Below are positions 18,689 through 27,032 of a stretch of DNA of 58,215 nt, piece after piece. The position numbers and the translations under genes are program-made. Each line of letters begins with the position of its first letter. Within the stretch, counting starts at the first letter, position 1. Source of the stretch: a virus; IMG/VR virus record IMGVR_UViG_3300005471_000017, positions 1-58,215 of that record; one strand, given 5' to 3'. The notes under the pieces were generated by a model. The model made no database searches. It worked only from the letters and a program-made list of their open reading frames with translations, and was not told where the DNA came from.

Positions 18689-19425
18689 CGCCAGAAATCC
18701 CTGATCCACGGGTGCCTCGCCTGCATCTCGGGCTGACTCGGGCTACGATCCCCTGGGCAGAAAACGATCCGCGCGTTCGCCGGCAACTCTGACTGCACGC
18801 CCTCACCCATCTTGCCGTTGACGAGGCGGCCGGCGCCGTAGACACCGTGACTTTCGTCCCAAGTTGCGACATCCCACTCCCACCCCGGCTCGGGATAGTT
18901 CAAGTTCATCCGCTCGGAGATCCAGGCTTGCTCGCCGCCGCCGAACCTGCGATTGAGCCATCCAGGGGTCCGCTTGGGGTCGAACTCGCGCCAGAGGTGC
19001 GCGGTCTCGCCGACGGTGAAGAGTTGCATCGAGCCCTGTATGAAGCCGCGCTTGCCGCCGACGGCGAAGTTCGGATTGAGCCAGAACCGGTAAGGATCGC
19101 CGGTGATCAGTGGATCCAGATTGCCAGTCACGACACAGTCGATATCCATGAGGAGTACGCGATCGCCTTCTTTGGCTACCCCTCCAATCTTGTGAGCCTG
19201 CAATTTTACAAGGCATGTTCCTGGAACATGCTTCTCCAAATCCAACGGAATAGTCGAAATGAAGTCGCCGACGAGGTCGGGGCGATGAGTCACGCACAGT
19301 CGATGGTGGGGCACGGTGACATTCCTCGCCACCATGCTGTCCCAAACGCGCACGTCTTCCGGAGATATCTGATATGACCGCCTTCTAGCTGAATCCACCC
19401 AGAAGAAACAAATGATATGGATCAT
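18685..19425 (-). CDS. Glycosyltransferase-like protein B (paralogue of A), 246 aa
   Basis: The fold markers match protein A at 16.6 kb: HHRLCVTHRPDL near residue 40, KHVPGTCLV near 67, and a D-x-D in LLMDIDCVVTGNLDP near 92-106. An acceptor-like GGEQAWISERM segment lies near 165, and a closing LPANARIVFCPGDRSP leads to a Trp-rich end. Two copies of one enzyme in a single operon suggest successive sugar additions or divergent specificities. The start ATG at 19425 overlaps the stop of the HNH-like gene by 4 bases. Confidence 0.7.
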   Translation of the reverse strand: MIHIICFFWVDSARRRSYQISPEDVRVWDSMVARNVTVPHHRLCVTHRPDLVGDFISTIPLDLEKHVPGTCLVKLQAHKIGGVAKEGDRVLLMDIDCVVTGNLDPLITGDPYRFWLNPNFAVGGKRGFIQGSMQLFTVGETAHLWREFDPKRTPGWLNRRFGGGEQAWISERMNLNYPEPGWEWDVATWDESHGVYGAGRLVNGKMGEGVQSELPANARIVFCPGDRSPSQPEMQARHPWIRDFWR

Positions 19426-20024
19426 GCCGCCAAAGCCCTATCAACGGGCCAGCCTTTTTTCAGTCTAGCCTGCGCAACCGAGTACTTCACGCCCGTTAGC
19501 TTCACGGCATCCACTAGGCATAGACTCTGCCCGCGAAATTCGACGATGACATTGCGGCTCGTGTTTCGACATTGCTCGGCTTTCGTCGCCCACCGACAGT
19601 TGCCGGGCTCGTAGCCCTTGTCGTTGTCCTTGCGGTCGATGGAATGCGTTTTACTCGGACGCTCCCCCATGTCTTTCAAGAAATTTGCAAATTCCCGCCA
19701 TCGTTCGCAAAGGGTTATGCCTTTGCCTTTGTAATATTTCGCCTTCCATTCCTCTGGATAATCAACTCGCGATATCATCGACAGCCAGGCTTTATAGGTG
19801 AGAGTGTGGTTGTTCCTGACCGCATTGCCATGCTTCGTGCTGCGAGCTATCGTGACTTCTTTCCTGAGGCAGCCACATGATCGCGTTAAGCCGCGCTTCA
19901 TTGTGTATCCCCAGATCACTTTTTCATTGCCGCAATCGCAACGGCACAGCCATTTCCTTGACGCGGCCGCAGATTGAACGACTAGACGGCCATATCGCTC
20001 TCCAATCACGCTACTTACCCCCAT
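19422..20024 (-). CDS. HNH-like homing endonuclease / AP2-type phage DNA-binding protein, 200 aa
   Basis: A zinc ribbon (CRCDCGN, then SCGCL) lies at residues 28-52. A phage-typical block follows at about 95-140: a GKGITLCERW segment, then SIDRKDNDKGYEPGNCRWAT. This block is common in free-standing phage endonucleases with an HNH-like fold. The C-terminal 45 residues resemble a NUMOD-type helix-turn-helix (LVDAVKLTGVKYSVAQARL). It probably is a selfish gene parked in the cargo block. Base composition is visibly more A/T-rich than its neighbours. It overlaps the genes on both sides. Confidence 0.7.
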   Translation of the reverse strand: MGVSSVIGERYGRLVVQSAAASRKWLCRCDCGNEKVIWGYTMKRGLTRSCGCLRKEVTIARSTKHGNAVRNNHTLTYKAWLSMISRVDYPEEWKAKYYKGKGITLCERWREFANFLKDMGERPSKTHSIDRKDNDKGYEPGNCRWATKAEQCRNTSRNVIVEFRGQSLCLVDAVKLTGVKYSVAQARLKKGWPVDRALAA

Positions 20025-20586
20025 TCATGCGTATCACTGTGCCCGTCGTGTAGCCCTCGTCGACGTAGAGGAGATGATGAACCATGCGGGCCACCTCGAT
20101 TGCGCGCAAGAAGCGCCGTTTCGGATGCTTTGCTCGACGCATCTCCAGATTTTCTACGTCGGTTCTGCGCGTTGTCATGGACGCGTCGCCGATAATCGAC
20201 GGCGCGACGCACACGAGTTGCTGCCCGGGCTTCAGCTTCTTGGTCTCGACATAGCGGTGCAGCGCGGCTTTTGCTGCTGCATATGCTCCGTCATAAGACC
20301 AGGAGAAGCCGGACTCTGAGCCGACAATGCAGATGCGGGCGTTGTCTTGCAGGCCGAAGATGTTTTCGCACAGTTTCATCGGCCAGATGCAATTCGCATG
20401 CATACTCTCGGCGATCTCTTCGGGGCTCTGCTCCAGAATATGCTTCGGCCTCAGGAGTCCTGCGCAGAGAAGATAGCGGTCTGCTGCCGGTATAACCTCG
20501 TCAATCCTGGCGATCTCCTCCCCCTCAGGGAGAAGCGTCTTCAGTTCCTGGACGATGCGGGAGTTATAGCCTGTGACGGCGAGCAT
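20011..20586 (-). CDS. Short-chain dehydrogenase/reductase-like protein, 191 aa
   Basis: A Rossmann-type N-terminus (MLAVTGYNSRIVQEL) carries a degenerate dinucleotide loop. The active-site block is intact: Ser in IVGSESGFSW near residue 90 and YAAAK near 101-105. Substrate-loop-like PSIIGDASMTT follows near 130, and the C-terminus ends with a YTTGTVIRMNGG strand typical of SDRs. It probably modifies a sugar or a small metabolite made by this operon. The ATG at 20586 is used; a TTG 12 bases upstream would overlap the upstream stop. It is shorter than the usual 250 residues because segments of the fold are trimmed. Confidence 0.75.
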   Translation of the reverse strand: MLAVTGYNSRIVQELKTLLPEGEEIARIDEVIPAADRYLLCAGLLRPKHILEQSPEEIAESMHANCIWPMKLCENIFGLQDNARICIVGSESGFSWSYDGAYAAAKAALHRYVETKKLKPGQQLVCVAPSIIGDASMTTRRTDVENLEMRRAKHPKRRFLRAIEVARMVHHLLYVDEGYTTGTVIRMNGGK

Positions 20587-20594
20587 TTGGCTAC

Positions 20595-20792
20595 TCAATC
20601 TCTCGGCAGGATACTCTGAATGCTTGCCCGGACGCAGGCATCATGGGTCCGCCGAACTTCGTCCGCTGTCGGTTTGCGGTCAAATGACATGACGGGTCTC
20701 TGGCCGCGCGAGATCAGCGCCATAGCGCCGTCTGGTATATCCTTGTCGACGACCATCTTCATGCCGAGAAAGGTCAAGCTTCTATCATGCAT
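20595..20792 (-). CDS. Hypothetical protein, 65 aa
   Basis: A small protein between FAD and SDR enzyme genes, 2 bases after the first and close to the second. Visible motifs: LTFLGMKMVVDKDIPDG at the start and SFDRKPTADEVRRTHDACV near the end. The family is unknown. Tight spacing argues for a real gene in the operon. Confidence 0.5.
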   Translation of the reverse strand: MHDRSLTFLGMKMVVDKDIPDGAMALISRGQRPVMSFDRKPTADEVRRTHDACVRASIQSILPRD

Positions 20793-20794
20793 GA

Positions 20795-21832
20795 CTACGC
20801 GGCCTCTCTCTGCTCAACCTTGAGAGAATCGCTGATTTGCATAGCGACTGTCACGCAAGTTCCGAGTTTTCCAGAGAATATTGAGCAAACTTGCTCGTCG
20901 TGACGCGTCAAAACACTCGGTCGTTTGTCTGTGGACTCTACCCCAGCCAGAATCGACCTGATAACGAAGCTCGACCCCACATGCCGAGCCTCTTCCACCC
21001 CAGGAACATACCGTGCGAGATCCTCGACGATCTCCTTCACCCGCGTATGCCGGGTTGACAGGTTGCCCATATCCAGCAGATTGGCGAGATGCTCCGGAAC
21101 CTCCGCCCGATACCCCACATTCTCAGCATGGATGCTCTTCCGCACATGCCCCAGCACATGATAGGGCGTGTCATCCAGGGGATCGAGGCAGCCGAACGGG
21201 CCGTCGATCACCACGATGGAGGTGTCGCGGAAGCGCTCCGGCAGCAGGACGACCGGCTTCTCGACCACCTGGAACTTGTATTCCTGCGTCTCGCAGCCCA
21301 GATCGGCGAGGACCTGGTTCAGCCTGGCGTAGGTCGCCACGACGATCCGGTCGAACTTGCGCAGGTGCGTGCGCGAACTGCGCCGGCAGCCGAGATGCAC
21401 GGTCACGCCAGCCTCGGCGACCTTGAGGCGGACAAGCTTCTGCAGCGTGCCGAGGTTGATGCGCGGCTCCTCCACGGTGAAGACGTTGCCGTCTTCGGAG
21501 AAGGAAAGGCCCTCGTCGTCGAGGAATTGCCGGTACTCATCCGCCGAGACGAGGCTGCCCTCGGCGGGGATGACGTATTGCTGCGTGCCGCCGTCGATAA
21601 CGGCCGGGCCGTATTCTGCCCGGAACGAGGCTTCGGCGCGGCGGCTTTCCCGGCCGGTGGCCGCAGAGCGCGGATAGTGCGCGCCGCGGTGCAGGCGCCC
21701 AAAGGTTCCGACCGATGCGCCCAGCATGATCTGGCTCTTGGCCTCGAACAGATGGACGTCGTGGCCGGCGCGGGCGGCGTGGATTGCGGCGGTGCTGCCG
21801 AATAATCCCGCCCCAATGATCGCGACCCGCAT
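20795..21832 (-). CDS. FAD-dependent oxidoreductase (DAO-like), 345 aa
   Basis: The N-terminal FAD site is VAIIGAGLFGSTAAIHAARAG with the acidic end of the second strand at VHLFEAK. The middle contains RLHRGAHYPRS near residue 48, as in DAO-type amine or hydroxy-acid oxidases. A second FAD-contacting segment, KFDRIVVATYA, lies near 160. The C-terminus includes FSGKLGTCVTVA, the usual closing FAD loop. The substrate is unknown; a sugar or amino-sugar intermediate is likely from the neighbours. The ATG at 21832 overlaps the upstream TGA (TGATG). Confidence 0.8.
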   Translation of the reverse strand: MRVAIIGAGLFGSTAAIHAARAGHDVHLFEAKSQIMLGASVGTFGRLHRGAHYPRSAATGRESRRAEASFRAEYGPAVIDGGTQQYVIPAEGSLVSADEYRQFLDDEGLSFSEDGNVFTVEEPRINLGTLQKLVRLKVAEAGVTVHLGCRRSSRTHLRKFDRIVVATYARLNQVLADLGCETQEYKFQVVEKPVVLLPERFRDTSIVVIDGPFGCLDPLDDTPYHVLGHVRKSIHAENVGYRAEVPEHLANLLDMGNLSTRHTRVKEIVEDLARYVPGVEEARHVGSSFVIRSILAGVESTDKRPSVLTRHDEQVCSIFSGKLGTCVTVAMQISDSLKVEQREAA

Positions 21833-22536
21833 CACCAGTTTCCGTCAGGACCTTCGAGCAGGCCACTCTCGGTCGCGACCGCTGTCTTGATGCCCCGCTG
21901 GCGGGCATGCCAGAGCATGACCTTCGTGCCGGTGCGGTGCTTCTCGTATTCCTGCTTGCCGCGCTGGAGGATGCCGTACAGGGCGATCTCGGGAATGCCC
22001 AGCGTCTGGCAATCGACGATGGCTTTCGCGATGATGTAGCCTATGGAAGAGCTGAATCCCTCAGGGCAGAACTCGCCGTCGCCGGTCGGAACGACGCTGC
22101 CGTTCGGGAGCTTCGTCAGCGTGCCAAACAACTGCCGTTCCGGATACGGGCGAGCACCTTTGAACAGCCCGGATTTCAGCGCGCGCGCGTCGCGCATCCA
22201 GACGAAGGGCTGGGCTGCGACCCAGTTCAGATACGCGTAGGGCCTCGACGGGTCTTCGAGAGGCGCATGAAGCTCGAAAAATTGATCGACCCTCGGAAGC
22301 GGGCCACATTCGCCGTTCATGCCATAAGGGCTGTTGTCGGGCGAACAGGCATAGATCAGCCAGCCTGGATCATTGAACGGCGCCCCCATCTTCGTCACGG
22401 GCTGACTGCCGCAGATGGCGATGCCGCGGAGTTTCACCTGAGGAACCGTCGGCGCATCAGCGCTGCCGGCGGCGTCAACAAAAGCGGCCGGCGAGGGGCT
22501 CTCACCAGCCGCGTCTTCAAGCGATTTTTCGAGCAT
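21832..22536 (-). CDS. Hypothetical Rossmann-like cargo protein, 234 aa
   Basis: After a Pro/Ala-rich 35-residue leader comes LRGIAICGSQPVTKMGAPF, then WLIYACSPDNSPYG, a strand-loop-strand opening like nucleotide-binding proteins. Further on are Trp-rich stretches, then SSSIGYIIAKAIVDCQTLGI and EIALYGILQ, which look like a second alpha/beta lobe. It resembles phage proteins of unknown role and distantly the MptE/DUF115 type of glycan-linked proteins; that assignment is weak. It forms a TGATG coupling with the FAD gene. Confidence 0.55.
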   Translation of the reverse strand: MLEKSLEDAAGESPSPAAFVDAAGSADAPTVPQVKLRGIAICGSQPVTKMGAPFNDPGWLIYACSPDNSPYGMNGECGPLPRVDQFFELHAPLEDPSRPYAYLNWVAAQPFVWMRDARALKSGLFKGARPYPERQLFGTLTKLPNGSVVPTGDGEFCPEGFSSSIGYIIAKAIVDCQTLGIPEIALYGILQRGKQEYEKHRTGTKVMLWHARQRGIKTAVATESGLLEGPDGNW

Positions 22537-22556
22537 TAAGTTCGTGGCGCCTTAGG

Positions 22557-23429
22557 TTATTCGCCCGTGTCGCGCGGGCTGCTGATGGCGACGTAGTCGA
22601 TGTCGAGCTGGGTGGCGATGCCGGTATCCTGCACCCATGCCCCAATCCACGGCGTGAGGGCGATGCCCGAGCCGACTGGAGAATTGATGGTGCCGATCTT
22701 GCGGCCGTTGACCCAAAAATGCGCGGTTCCTCCTGAGTCGGAGTTCCCACTGCGCACCTCAACTTCAAGCGCGTCGTATACGTTCGAAACTGGTGTGGCC
22801 ACTGCGGACGGGATAACCTGCTGGTCGCCGCTGTCGCCAGCGGTAGATTTCACGGCAACGCCGGTCCAAGTGGTGGATGCGCTGGCGCTGCTTGGCGAAT
22901 AGAGCAAACCGACCATATCGGCGGCCGGGCTGATCACGCCAGCGCCGGTGTCATACGCGGGAAATTCCGCGCCGCCCGTGTCGGAAAACCCGACGAACAT
23001 GTGGACGCGCCCCGCTTCGGCGACCGCAGATACGACGCTATGCTTGATCCGCGCCGACATGCGCAGGCGGCCATTCTTGCGGCCGCCCATGTCCGCCTTC
23101 CACTGCTTGAACAGGCCCTGGGTCAGCGCGATAGCGCCTTCCGACGTGGCGGGCTGCGTCTCGGAGCCGGACAGGCGGAATACGCCATTAGTGATGTTGG
23201 CGATGGCGCCGCCGGTGATGCCGGTGTCGGATTTCACGACGGCCCACTCGTCAGCGATCAGGTCGCCGAGGAAGTCGTCGAAATACGCCACGGTATCCGG
23301 ATTGCCGGGCAGAACGATCGCCGGGCGGTCCTCGCCGCCGGAAACGAAACCTGAGCGGGCGATGACCTCATCGCGCACGCCGATGCCGAGCATCCTGCGG
23401 TGGATGCCCTTGAGCATGCTCATGGACAT
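22557..23429 (-). CDS. Tail/virion-associated beta-rich protein with D-T/S-G motifs, 290 aa
   Basis: AGGAGA precedes the ATG at 23429. The protein opens with an MSMSMLKGIHRRMLGIG head, then forms a jelly-roll-like beta region: VAYFDDFLGD near 47, HFWVNGRKIGTI near 245, LDIDYVAI at the end. Similar proteins with a lectin-like fold are found beside phage tail genes. Five D-T-G and two D-S-G tripeptides occur in 290 residues, the last one two residues from the C-terminus. The role is unknown. Confidence 0.65.
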   Translation of the reverse strand: MSMSMLKGIHRRMLGIGVRDEVIARSGFVSGGEDRPAIVLPGNPDTVAYFDDFLGDLIADEWAVVKSDTGITGGAIANITNGVFRLSGSETQPATSEGAIALTQGLFKQWKADMGGRKNGRLRMSARIKHSVVSAVAEAGRVHMFVGFSDTGGAEFPAYDTGAGVISPAADMVGLLYSPSSASASTTWTGVAVKSTAGDSGDQQVIPSAVATPVSNVYDALEVEVRSGNSDSGGTAHFWVNGRKIGTINSPVGSGIALTPWIGAWVQDTGIATQLDIDYVAISSPRDTGE

Positions 23430-23453
23430 GTTGGATTCTCCTAAAATGCGTGC

Positions 23454-24107
23454 TTATTGCCGATTATTGAGAAACACACCCAGCGTCGGGCCATAGCACC
23501 CGAACTCCGCCTCATGCTTTGGCCCGACGGGGCCGCCTGCTTCGAGAATACCCGCATCCATCCAGGAGACGGCCTGGACGAGGCGGGGATCGTCGGAGAA
23601 GGCATGGCTCGGCAGCCGCGCTATTGCATCGGCCCGGTGCGGTGACGGGCCTCCGTGGTCCAGCCTGCGCATGTCGTGGATGAAGCCGACGAGGACATGC
23701 GGAAGCTTGAAGCACTCCCGCAAAATGCTGACTGCCGCCGCGCCCTTCGGCCCGTCGCAAAGCACCGCCGTCGCCTTACCCTCCGATGCAATGGCGAGCG
23801 CCGGCACGAGGTCATTGCCGTTGCCGTTCCAGAGACGCGCGTTGCCGAATGGTACGAGACGGTCGCGAGCGATCTGCTCATCCGGATGGTCGCGCAGTTC
23901 GACCGAATGCACCTCCACATCCGGCAGATACTTCGCCAGCATGTAGGTGCTCTGCCCGCGCGCCCGGCCGCTCTCGATGATCACCTGGATGCCGAGCCGC
24001 CGGCAGGTGTGGATGACCAGCGCCATTTCCGAATGCAAGATGCCGCGGGCTTCATAGGGCTCTGCGGCGATGGCCTGCATCTCGGCAAGCGTCAGGCGAT
24101 CAAGCAA
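23454..24107 (-). CDS. Class I SAM methyltransferase-like protein, 217 aa
   Basis: A glycine-rich motif, VIIESGRARGQSTYMLA near residue 42, is followed by VEVHSVELRDHPDE as the acidic second strand and TAVLCDGPKGAAAV near 112. This is the pattern of Methyltransf_24-type proteins. A TTG at 24107 fits the overlap with the upstream stop (TGA at 24102-24100); an ATG at 24080 is an alternative start. It forms the end of the enzyme block beside the repeat-rich tail gene. Confidence 0.65.
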   Translation of the reverse strand: MLDRLTLAEMQAIAAEPYEARGILHSEMALVIHTCRRLGIQVIIESGRARGQSTYMLAKYLPDVEVHSVELRDHPDEQIARDRLVPFGNARLWNGNGNDLVPALAIASEGKATAVLCDGPKGAAAVSILRECFKLPHVLVGFIHDMRRLDHGGPSPHRADAIARLPSHAFSDDPRLVQAVSWMDAGILEAGGPVGPKHEAEFGCYGPTLGVFLNNRQ

Positions 24108-24432
24108 GCGTCACTCGTTTCGTGGTGTTGGCCGACGGCGATGAACCGACACGCTGCGTGGCATCGACGGCCGGCGAGGCCGCAACCCCGGCAATGGCGG
24201 CGCTCACGGAATACCAAGTCCGCCCCCAGCTTCCGCCCCAGCACCGTCTCCAGAGATCCGTGACCAGGCTGGCGGGCACGGCCACGATGGCGCCGACGGT
24301 AGCGACGCGCGGTGTATTGTCCGGCGCCGCAGAGGATGACACGCGCTTTGTGGCGGACGCCTCGGCGAGTTCGGCAACCCGGGCGGTGATATCGGCCGCA
24401 GGGCTCGATGCTACCCGGCGGGTGACGCTCAC
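24100..24432 (-). CDS. Small repeat protein coupled to the tail-fibre gene, 110 aa
   Basis: The ATG overlaps the stop of the 656-residue tail protein (ATGA). Three imperfect repeats of about 18 residues are visible: T-R/K-R-V-A/S-S-S-P/A at residues 4, 28 and about 89. Between them lies a hydrophobic segment around GAIVAVPASLV and a Trp-rich WRRCWGGSWGRTWY stretch. Possibly a small membrane or tail accessory protein. There is no known family. Confidence 0.5.
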   Translation of the reverse strand: MSVTRRVASSPAADITARVAELAEASATKRVSSSAAPDNTPRVATVGAIVAVPASLVTDLWRRCWGGSWGRTWYSVSAAIAGVAASPAVDATQRVGSSPSANTTKRVTLA

Positions 24433-26399
24433 GCAGGCCTCCAGGTGTCGGCTGTACCGGTATCGCCAGTGCCCTGCACCGTGACCTGATTGACCTTGCG
24501 AATGTCGGCGAGGATTTCATTGCCGGTGTCGAAGGTCAGCCTGTCGGTCTTGGTCTGCATCGCGGTCAGCCGGCTGTTGATGCCGGTGTCGCTCTCGCCG
24601 AACGAGCCCGCCCCCGTGTGCGCCGAGCGCAGGGAGTTCCAGACCGAGTTCGAGACCTGCCCGGTGTCCACGTTCGCCGTGACCGCGACGTTGAAGGTGT
24701 TCGTCGTCTGGCCGGTGCCGGTGTCGAAGGTACCGTCGGCCTTGAGCTGCGAGCCGGTGAGCTTCAGGAGCCGGTCGGCTGCGCCCGTGTCGCCGCGGAT
24801 CGTCGTAAGGTTGACTGAGGACTGAATGCCGGTGTCGGTGTCGGCGAGAATCTTGGCCAGACGATCGTTGATGCCGGTGTCCGACGACGCGGTGATGCTG
24901 CGCGCGGCAAAGTTCCACACCGCGTTGGCGACGGCGCCGGTATCCTGCAGCGCCAAGATGGCCCGAACGCCCGTATCGTAATCCGCCAGCGTGTCGTGAA
25001 TGCCCGTGTCCAGATCGGAGATCTGCGCCCGCAGACCGGTGTCCACGTCCGCTTGGATGCGATCAAAGCGCTGTTCGATGCCCGTGTCGGCGATCGACGC
25101 CACATTGACGCCTAAGCTCAGTTCCAGGACCGCACCAAGTGCATACAGATTGGTCTGGGATAGCGAGCCGCCCATGGTGGGAAGCCCGGTATCCGCATGC
25201 TGATTCTGGTCCGCATCCCAGACCGCATTAACGAGGACACCAGTATCGACGACGGCCGAAGCGCTGACGCCCAGCCTGCCAGCATCAAGATGCGCGGCGC
25301 CGGTGTCGGCCAGTACTGCGACGAGGTTCGAATTGACATACTGGCCAAAAGTGCCAGCGGAGGTGTGCGCCGTGCGCGCGCCGTTCCAGACGGCATTGTT
25401 GACTTGGCCCGTATCGACGGAGGCCGAGACCGTCGCATCGCCGCCGGTGTCGAGCTTCTGCGTATAGCGATAGAAGCGATCGGCGCCGCCGGTGTCGCCA
25501 CGAAGCTGCGTCATGTTGACGGCAAGCCCGGCGAGATTGGTGTTCGCCGTCAGGACACGCGTTGCATTGCCCTGCCAGACCGCCTGGTTGACGACGCCCG
25601 TATCGACTACGGCGGTGCCGAGCGATCCGCCCAGATGCTCGCCGAACGTGCCGGTGTCGGTGGTGTAGCTGGAGCGGGTCTGCATCCACACCTGGTCAGC
25701 AATCCCGGTGTCGACCAGCAGTTTGCGCCCGCCGTAGCTCCAGATGGCGGCTGCGATCAATCCGGTGTCAACCGTGGCCTGCGGGACCGAGAGGTCGCCG
25801 CCGGTGTCCAGCTTCTCCAAGAAGCGGAACAGGCGCTGGCCGGCGCCTGTGTCGCCGCGCACGCGCAGAATGTCGCTGTTCTGCAGTCCCGTGTCCACAT
25901 CGGTCTGGATCTTGTCCAGCCTGTTATTGATACCCGTATCAGCAAAGCCGTTGGCGAAGGTTGCGCGCAGATAGTTCGCCGCGCCGGTGTCGCCGCCGAC
26001 CTGCACGATGTTGGCGCGGGTTTCGCCGATCTCGAATGTGCCAAGCCAGAAGCGGACCGTCCGGCTATCGACGGTAATCGAGTCAATGAAAACTTGGTAG
26101 GAAGACCCAACCGCATAGAAATTCGCGTCGTCGGCTGTGTTGAACAGTTGTATCCGAACCCTGTGCAACCCCAATCGATCACCAACTTGCCCAGTATCGC
26201 TGATCAGCGAATAGCCGCTATCTGTCGCTCTTACTGTGGCCGCACCATCTTTCAGTACTTCAATATCTGAAATAGCTAGCGTTCCGCCAATACCGATAGA
26301 GGCTCCGCTGTCATTATACGTGGAAAACGGAAATATTAAAGTGTCGCCAGGGGATGCGGCTGTTAGATTCCCTGGGTTTCTCTTGCCTAGGTACAGCAT
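24429..26399 (-). CDS. Repeat-rich tail fibre/baseplate-like protein with 29 D-T-G tripeptides, 656 aa
   Basis: The N-terminus (about 1-130) is a beta domain; the first half of it resembles phage baseplate upper proteins. Residues 135-640 consist of alternating modules: RGDTGxxxR, KLDTGGD, VDTGxxxxAVW and DTGIxxRLxxIQxDxDTG. I count 29 D-T-G and 2 D-S-G. Asp, Thr and Gly codons vary freely between copies (GAC/GAT; ACC/ACG/ACT/ACA; GGC/GGT/GGG/GGA), so the conservation is at protein level. Parallel positions without it exist (HTSAGTFG versus YTTDTGTFG). It is likely an elongated trimeric fibre; this is inferred from the repeats. The divergent HNH gene starts 21 bp away. Confidence 0.8.
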   Translation of the reverse strand: MLYLGKRNPGNLTAASPGDTLIFPFSTYNDSGASIGIGGTLAISDIEVLKDGAATVRATDSGYSLISDTGQVGDRLGLHRVRIQLFNTADDANFYAVGSSYQVFIDSITVDSRTVRFWLGTFEIGETRANIVQVGGDTGAANYLRATFANGFADTGINNRLDKIQTDVDTGLQNSDILRVRGDTGAGQRLFRFLEKLDTGGDLSVPQATVDTGLIAAAIWSYGGRKLLVDTGIADQVWMQTRSSYTTDTGTFGEHLGGSLGTAVVDTGVVNQAVWQGNATRVLTANTNLAGLAVNMTQLRGDTGGADRFYRYTQKLDTGGDATVSASVDTGQVNNAVWNGARTAHTSAGTFGQYVNSNLVAVLADTGAAHLDAGRLGVSASAVVDTGVLVNAVWDADQNQHADTGLPTMGGSLSQTNLYALGAVLELSLGVNVASIADTGIEQRFDRIQADVDTGLRAQISDLDTGIHDTLADYDTGVRAILALQDTGAVANAVWNFAARSITASSDTGINDRLAKILADTDTGIQSSVNLTTIRGDTGAADRLLKLTGSQLKADGTFDTGTGQTTNTFNVAVTANVDTGQVSNSVWNSLRSAHTGAGSFGESDTGINSRLTAMQTKTDRLTFDTGNEILADIRKVNQVTVQGTGDTGTADTWRPA

Positions 26400-26420
26400 T
26401 ATTCACCAGGAGCCTTATGC

Positions 26421-27023
26421 ATGGCAAAGGACATTCCTATTTCCGATGAAGGGCGCGCGTCTATTGAGGCTCGTTTCTGGAGCAAGGTCAATAAAACGGG
26501 CGAGTGTTGGTTGTGGACTGCTGCCCTAAGCAATACGGGGTATGGCGTGTTCATGCTGCATGATCGAAACCTCATGCTGGCCCATCGGGTCGCCTATACC
26601 TTGTCTAAGGGTGCCATTCCCAAAGGCAAGGTTCTGGATCATCTGTGCCGCAATCCGGCCTGCGTAAACCCGGATCATGCCGAGGTGGTCGAACAGGGCG
26701 AAAACATTCGTCGTGGCGTGATGATTCAGCGTGCGCTTGAGGCGTGCGCAGCAAAAACTCACTGCCCGCAAGGGCATCCCTACAACGAGGAAAACACCTA
26801 CCTGTGGCGCGGTCGTCGCCAATGCAGGGCATGCAGCGCCGCCAAAATGCGCCGCCGCACTGCCGCATCTCGGGAAGTCAAACTTGCATCTCGACCAGCG
26901 CGATTCTGTATTCAGTGCTCTGCGCCGCTTCCTGTTGAAGGAAGGGCGGACAAGAAGTTCTGTTCACAAAGCTGCTTTAAGAAGGCCAAGGGCTACAACA
27001 GGCGGCCGAGGCTTAGCGCCTGA
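26421..27023 (+). CDS. HNH homing endonuclease, 200 aa
   Basis: A plus-strand gene wedged between two minus-strand tail genes. An HNH motif is clear at residues 58-85 (AHRVAYTLSKG, VLDHLCRNPACVNPDHAEVV). It continues with a zinc-type C-x2-H region (THCPQGHPYNEENTY) and two C-terminal CxxC pairs (CIQCSAPLP, FCSQSC). Free-standing HNH enzymes spread by cutting and repair at phage loci. Orientation and composition differ from the flanks, which supports horizontal arrival. The target site is unknown. Confidence 0.85.
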   Translation: MAKDIPISDEGRASIEARFWSKVNKTGECWLWTAALSNTGYGVFMLHDRNLMLAHRVAYTLSKGAIPKGKVLDHLCRNPACVNPDHAEVVEQGENIRRGVMIQRALEACAAKTHCPQGHPYNEENTYLWRGRRQCRACSAAKMRRRTAASREVKLASRPARFCIQCSAPLPVEGRADKKFCSQSCFKKAKGYNRRPRLSA

Positions 27024-27032
27024 CGAGCGCCC

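Noticed and set aside
25197-26270. 357-codon plus-strand frame
   Set aside because: Antisense to the D-T-G repeat protein; its regularity only mirrors that repeat.
24429-26399. D-T-G sites as a mobile short DNA insertion or tandem DNA repeat
   Set aside because: Synonymous positions of all three codons vary between copies, so no common nucleotide unit exists.
24429-26399. D-T/S-G as an aspartic protease active site
   Set aside because: That motif occurs once or twice in a fixed fold; dozens of dispersed copies without the fold cannot be catalytic sites.
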